Positions 63,678 to 64,000 of a stretch of 64,000 bases of DNA are shown here, piece after piece. The notes beneath the pieces were generated by a model. That model made no database searches and was not told the origin of the DNA. It saw nothing but the letters and a program-made list of their open reading frames with translations. The stretch comes from Bacteroidota bacterium (GTDB lineage: Bacteria > Bacteroidota > Bacteroidia > Bacteroidales > UBA6013): assembly GCA_020048645.1 (NCBI GenBank), contig JAIFMG010000146.1:1-64000 (forward strand), in the 5' to 3' direction. The first letter of the stretch is position 1. Each line of letters opens with the position of its first letter. The position numbers and the translations under genes were made by a program.

Positions 63678-64000
63678 TCAGTAGCCTTCTTCGCCGAAGA
63701 TTCCGCCGCCGCCTCCGTTGCCGCCGCCTTGGCCGCCGCCGCCGTTGTAGAAGTCGTCGTTGTTGAACTGGGTGGAGGGCTCGGGGATCTTGCCGACGTT
63801 CTCGTGCATCTGGCGGAACCACTCGGCCTCGCGCTCGAGGAGCTCGTCGTTGTTGGTGGCCACGCCCAGGACGTACTCGATGGTCTCTTTGACGGAGCCG
63901 TCTTCGTTGTAAACGGTCCAGGTGCCGTGGCGGAGGTTCTGGGCGTAGGTTCCGATCATGTAGAACTTGTTGCCGCGCTGGGGGCTTTCGTTGAAGTAGT
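63678..64000 (-). CDS. C-terminal part of a MORN/YwqK-like repeat protein
   Basis: The frame is open to the right edge; visible residues read YFNESPQRGNKFYMIGTYAQ, then HGTWTVYNEDGSVKETIEYV, one MORN_2/YwqK-type unit, then an acidic linker and a Gly-rich C-terminal tail (NGGGGQGGGNGGGGG). Such proteins are usually secreted or membrane-bound repeat proteins in Bacteroidota. The start and the earlier repeats lie outside the window. Confidence 0.75.
   Translation of the reverse strand, partial: YFNESPQRGNKFYMIGTYAQNLRHGTWTVYNEDGSVKETIEYVLGVATNNDELLEREAEWFRQMHENVGKIPEPSTQFNNDDFYNGGGGQGGGNGGGGGIFGEEGY

Overview
The window looks like a chromosome segment from a GC-rich member of the Bacteroidota, possibly Saprospiria-like; the class is inference. 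The supporting evidence is two secreted proteins with type IX secretion (T9SS) C-terminal sorting domains, several promoters of the Bacteroidota form TTG-N19-TAnnTTTG, a SiaC/DUF1987 protein, Bacteroidota-type lipoproteins and the general near-absence of Shine-Dalgarno sequences, infC being the exception.

Layout. 1-1.4 kb: a small membrane-anchored toxin-like gene overlapping a putative partner gene that runs off the left edge, then an RRM RNA-binding protein. 1.6-8.2 kb: minus-strand housekeeping block, thrS-infC-rpmI-rplT (infC starts with AUA behind a strong SD), dapB, and two overlapping S26 signal peptidases, the second lacking the catalytic lysine. 8.3-17.1 kb: an OmpR-type response regulator, two giant CACHE/HAMP/GAF/PAS sensors that end without any output domain, and a DnaQ-like exonuclease. 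17.4-20.5 kb: glycosyltransferase, inositol-monophosphatase-like protein, FkbM methyltransferase and a small acidic protein. 20.5-27.3 kb: accessory island, AT-rich at first, with an integron-like cassette (methyltransferase plus an attC-like 130-bp site), an ATPase/PD-(D/E)XK protein, an ISL3 transposase remnant and a type IIG-like restriction-methylase.

27.6-40.4 kb: thioredoxin-like protein, histidine kinase, secreted T9SS trypsin-like protease, an AAA_14/DUF4143 ATPase preceded by an octamer array and a perfect inverted repeat, SpoIIAA-like and SiaC proteins, two identical tRNA-Asp genes with their own promoters and terminators, two phosphorelay kinases and Fur. 40.4-46.6 kb: purA, a von Willebrand A-like lipoprotein, a small membrane protein, a NYN-nuclease/cold-shock-like fusion and a divergent tubulin/FtsZ-superfamily protein. 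46.7-57.8 kb: a 2174-residue T9SS beta-helix/cadherin protein, a divergent beta-helix lipoprotein, a secreted endonuclease/exonuclease/phosphatase and two glycan-related transferases.

57.9-63.7 kb: second accessory island: a TPR-fused PtuA-like ATPase overlapping a PtuB-like HNH nuclease (a Septu-type defence pair), an AT-rich hypothetical, a broken segmental duplication of the ATPase start and its upstream gene, and dispersed repeats. A MORN/YwqK-like gene runs off the right edge.

The strongest candidates for something new are the TPR-PtuA/PtuB module, the vWA-lipoprotein/tubulin-like neighbourhood, the toxin-like pair at the left edge, and the integron-like cassette.
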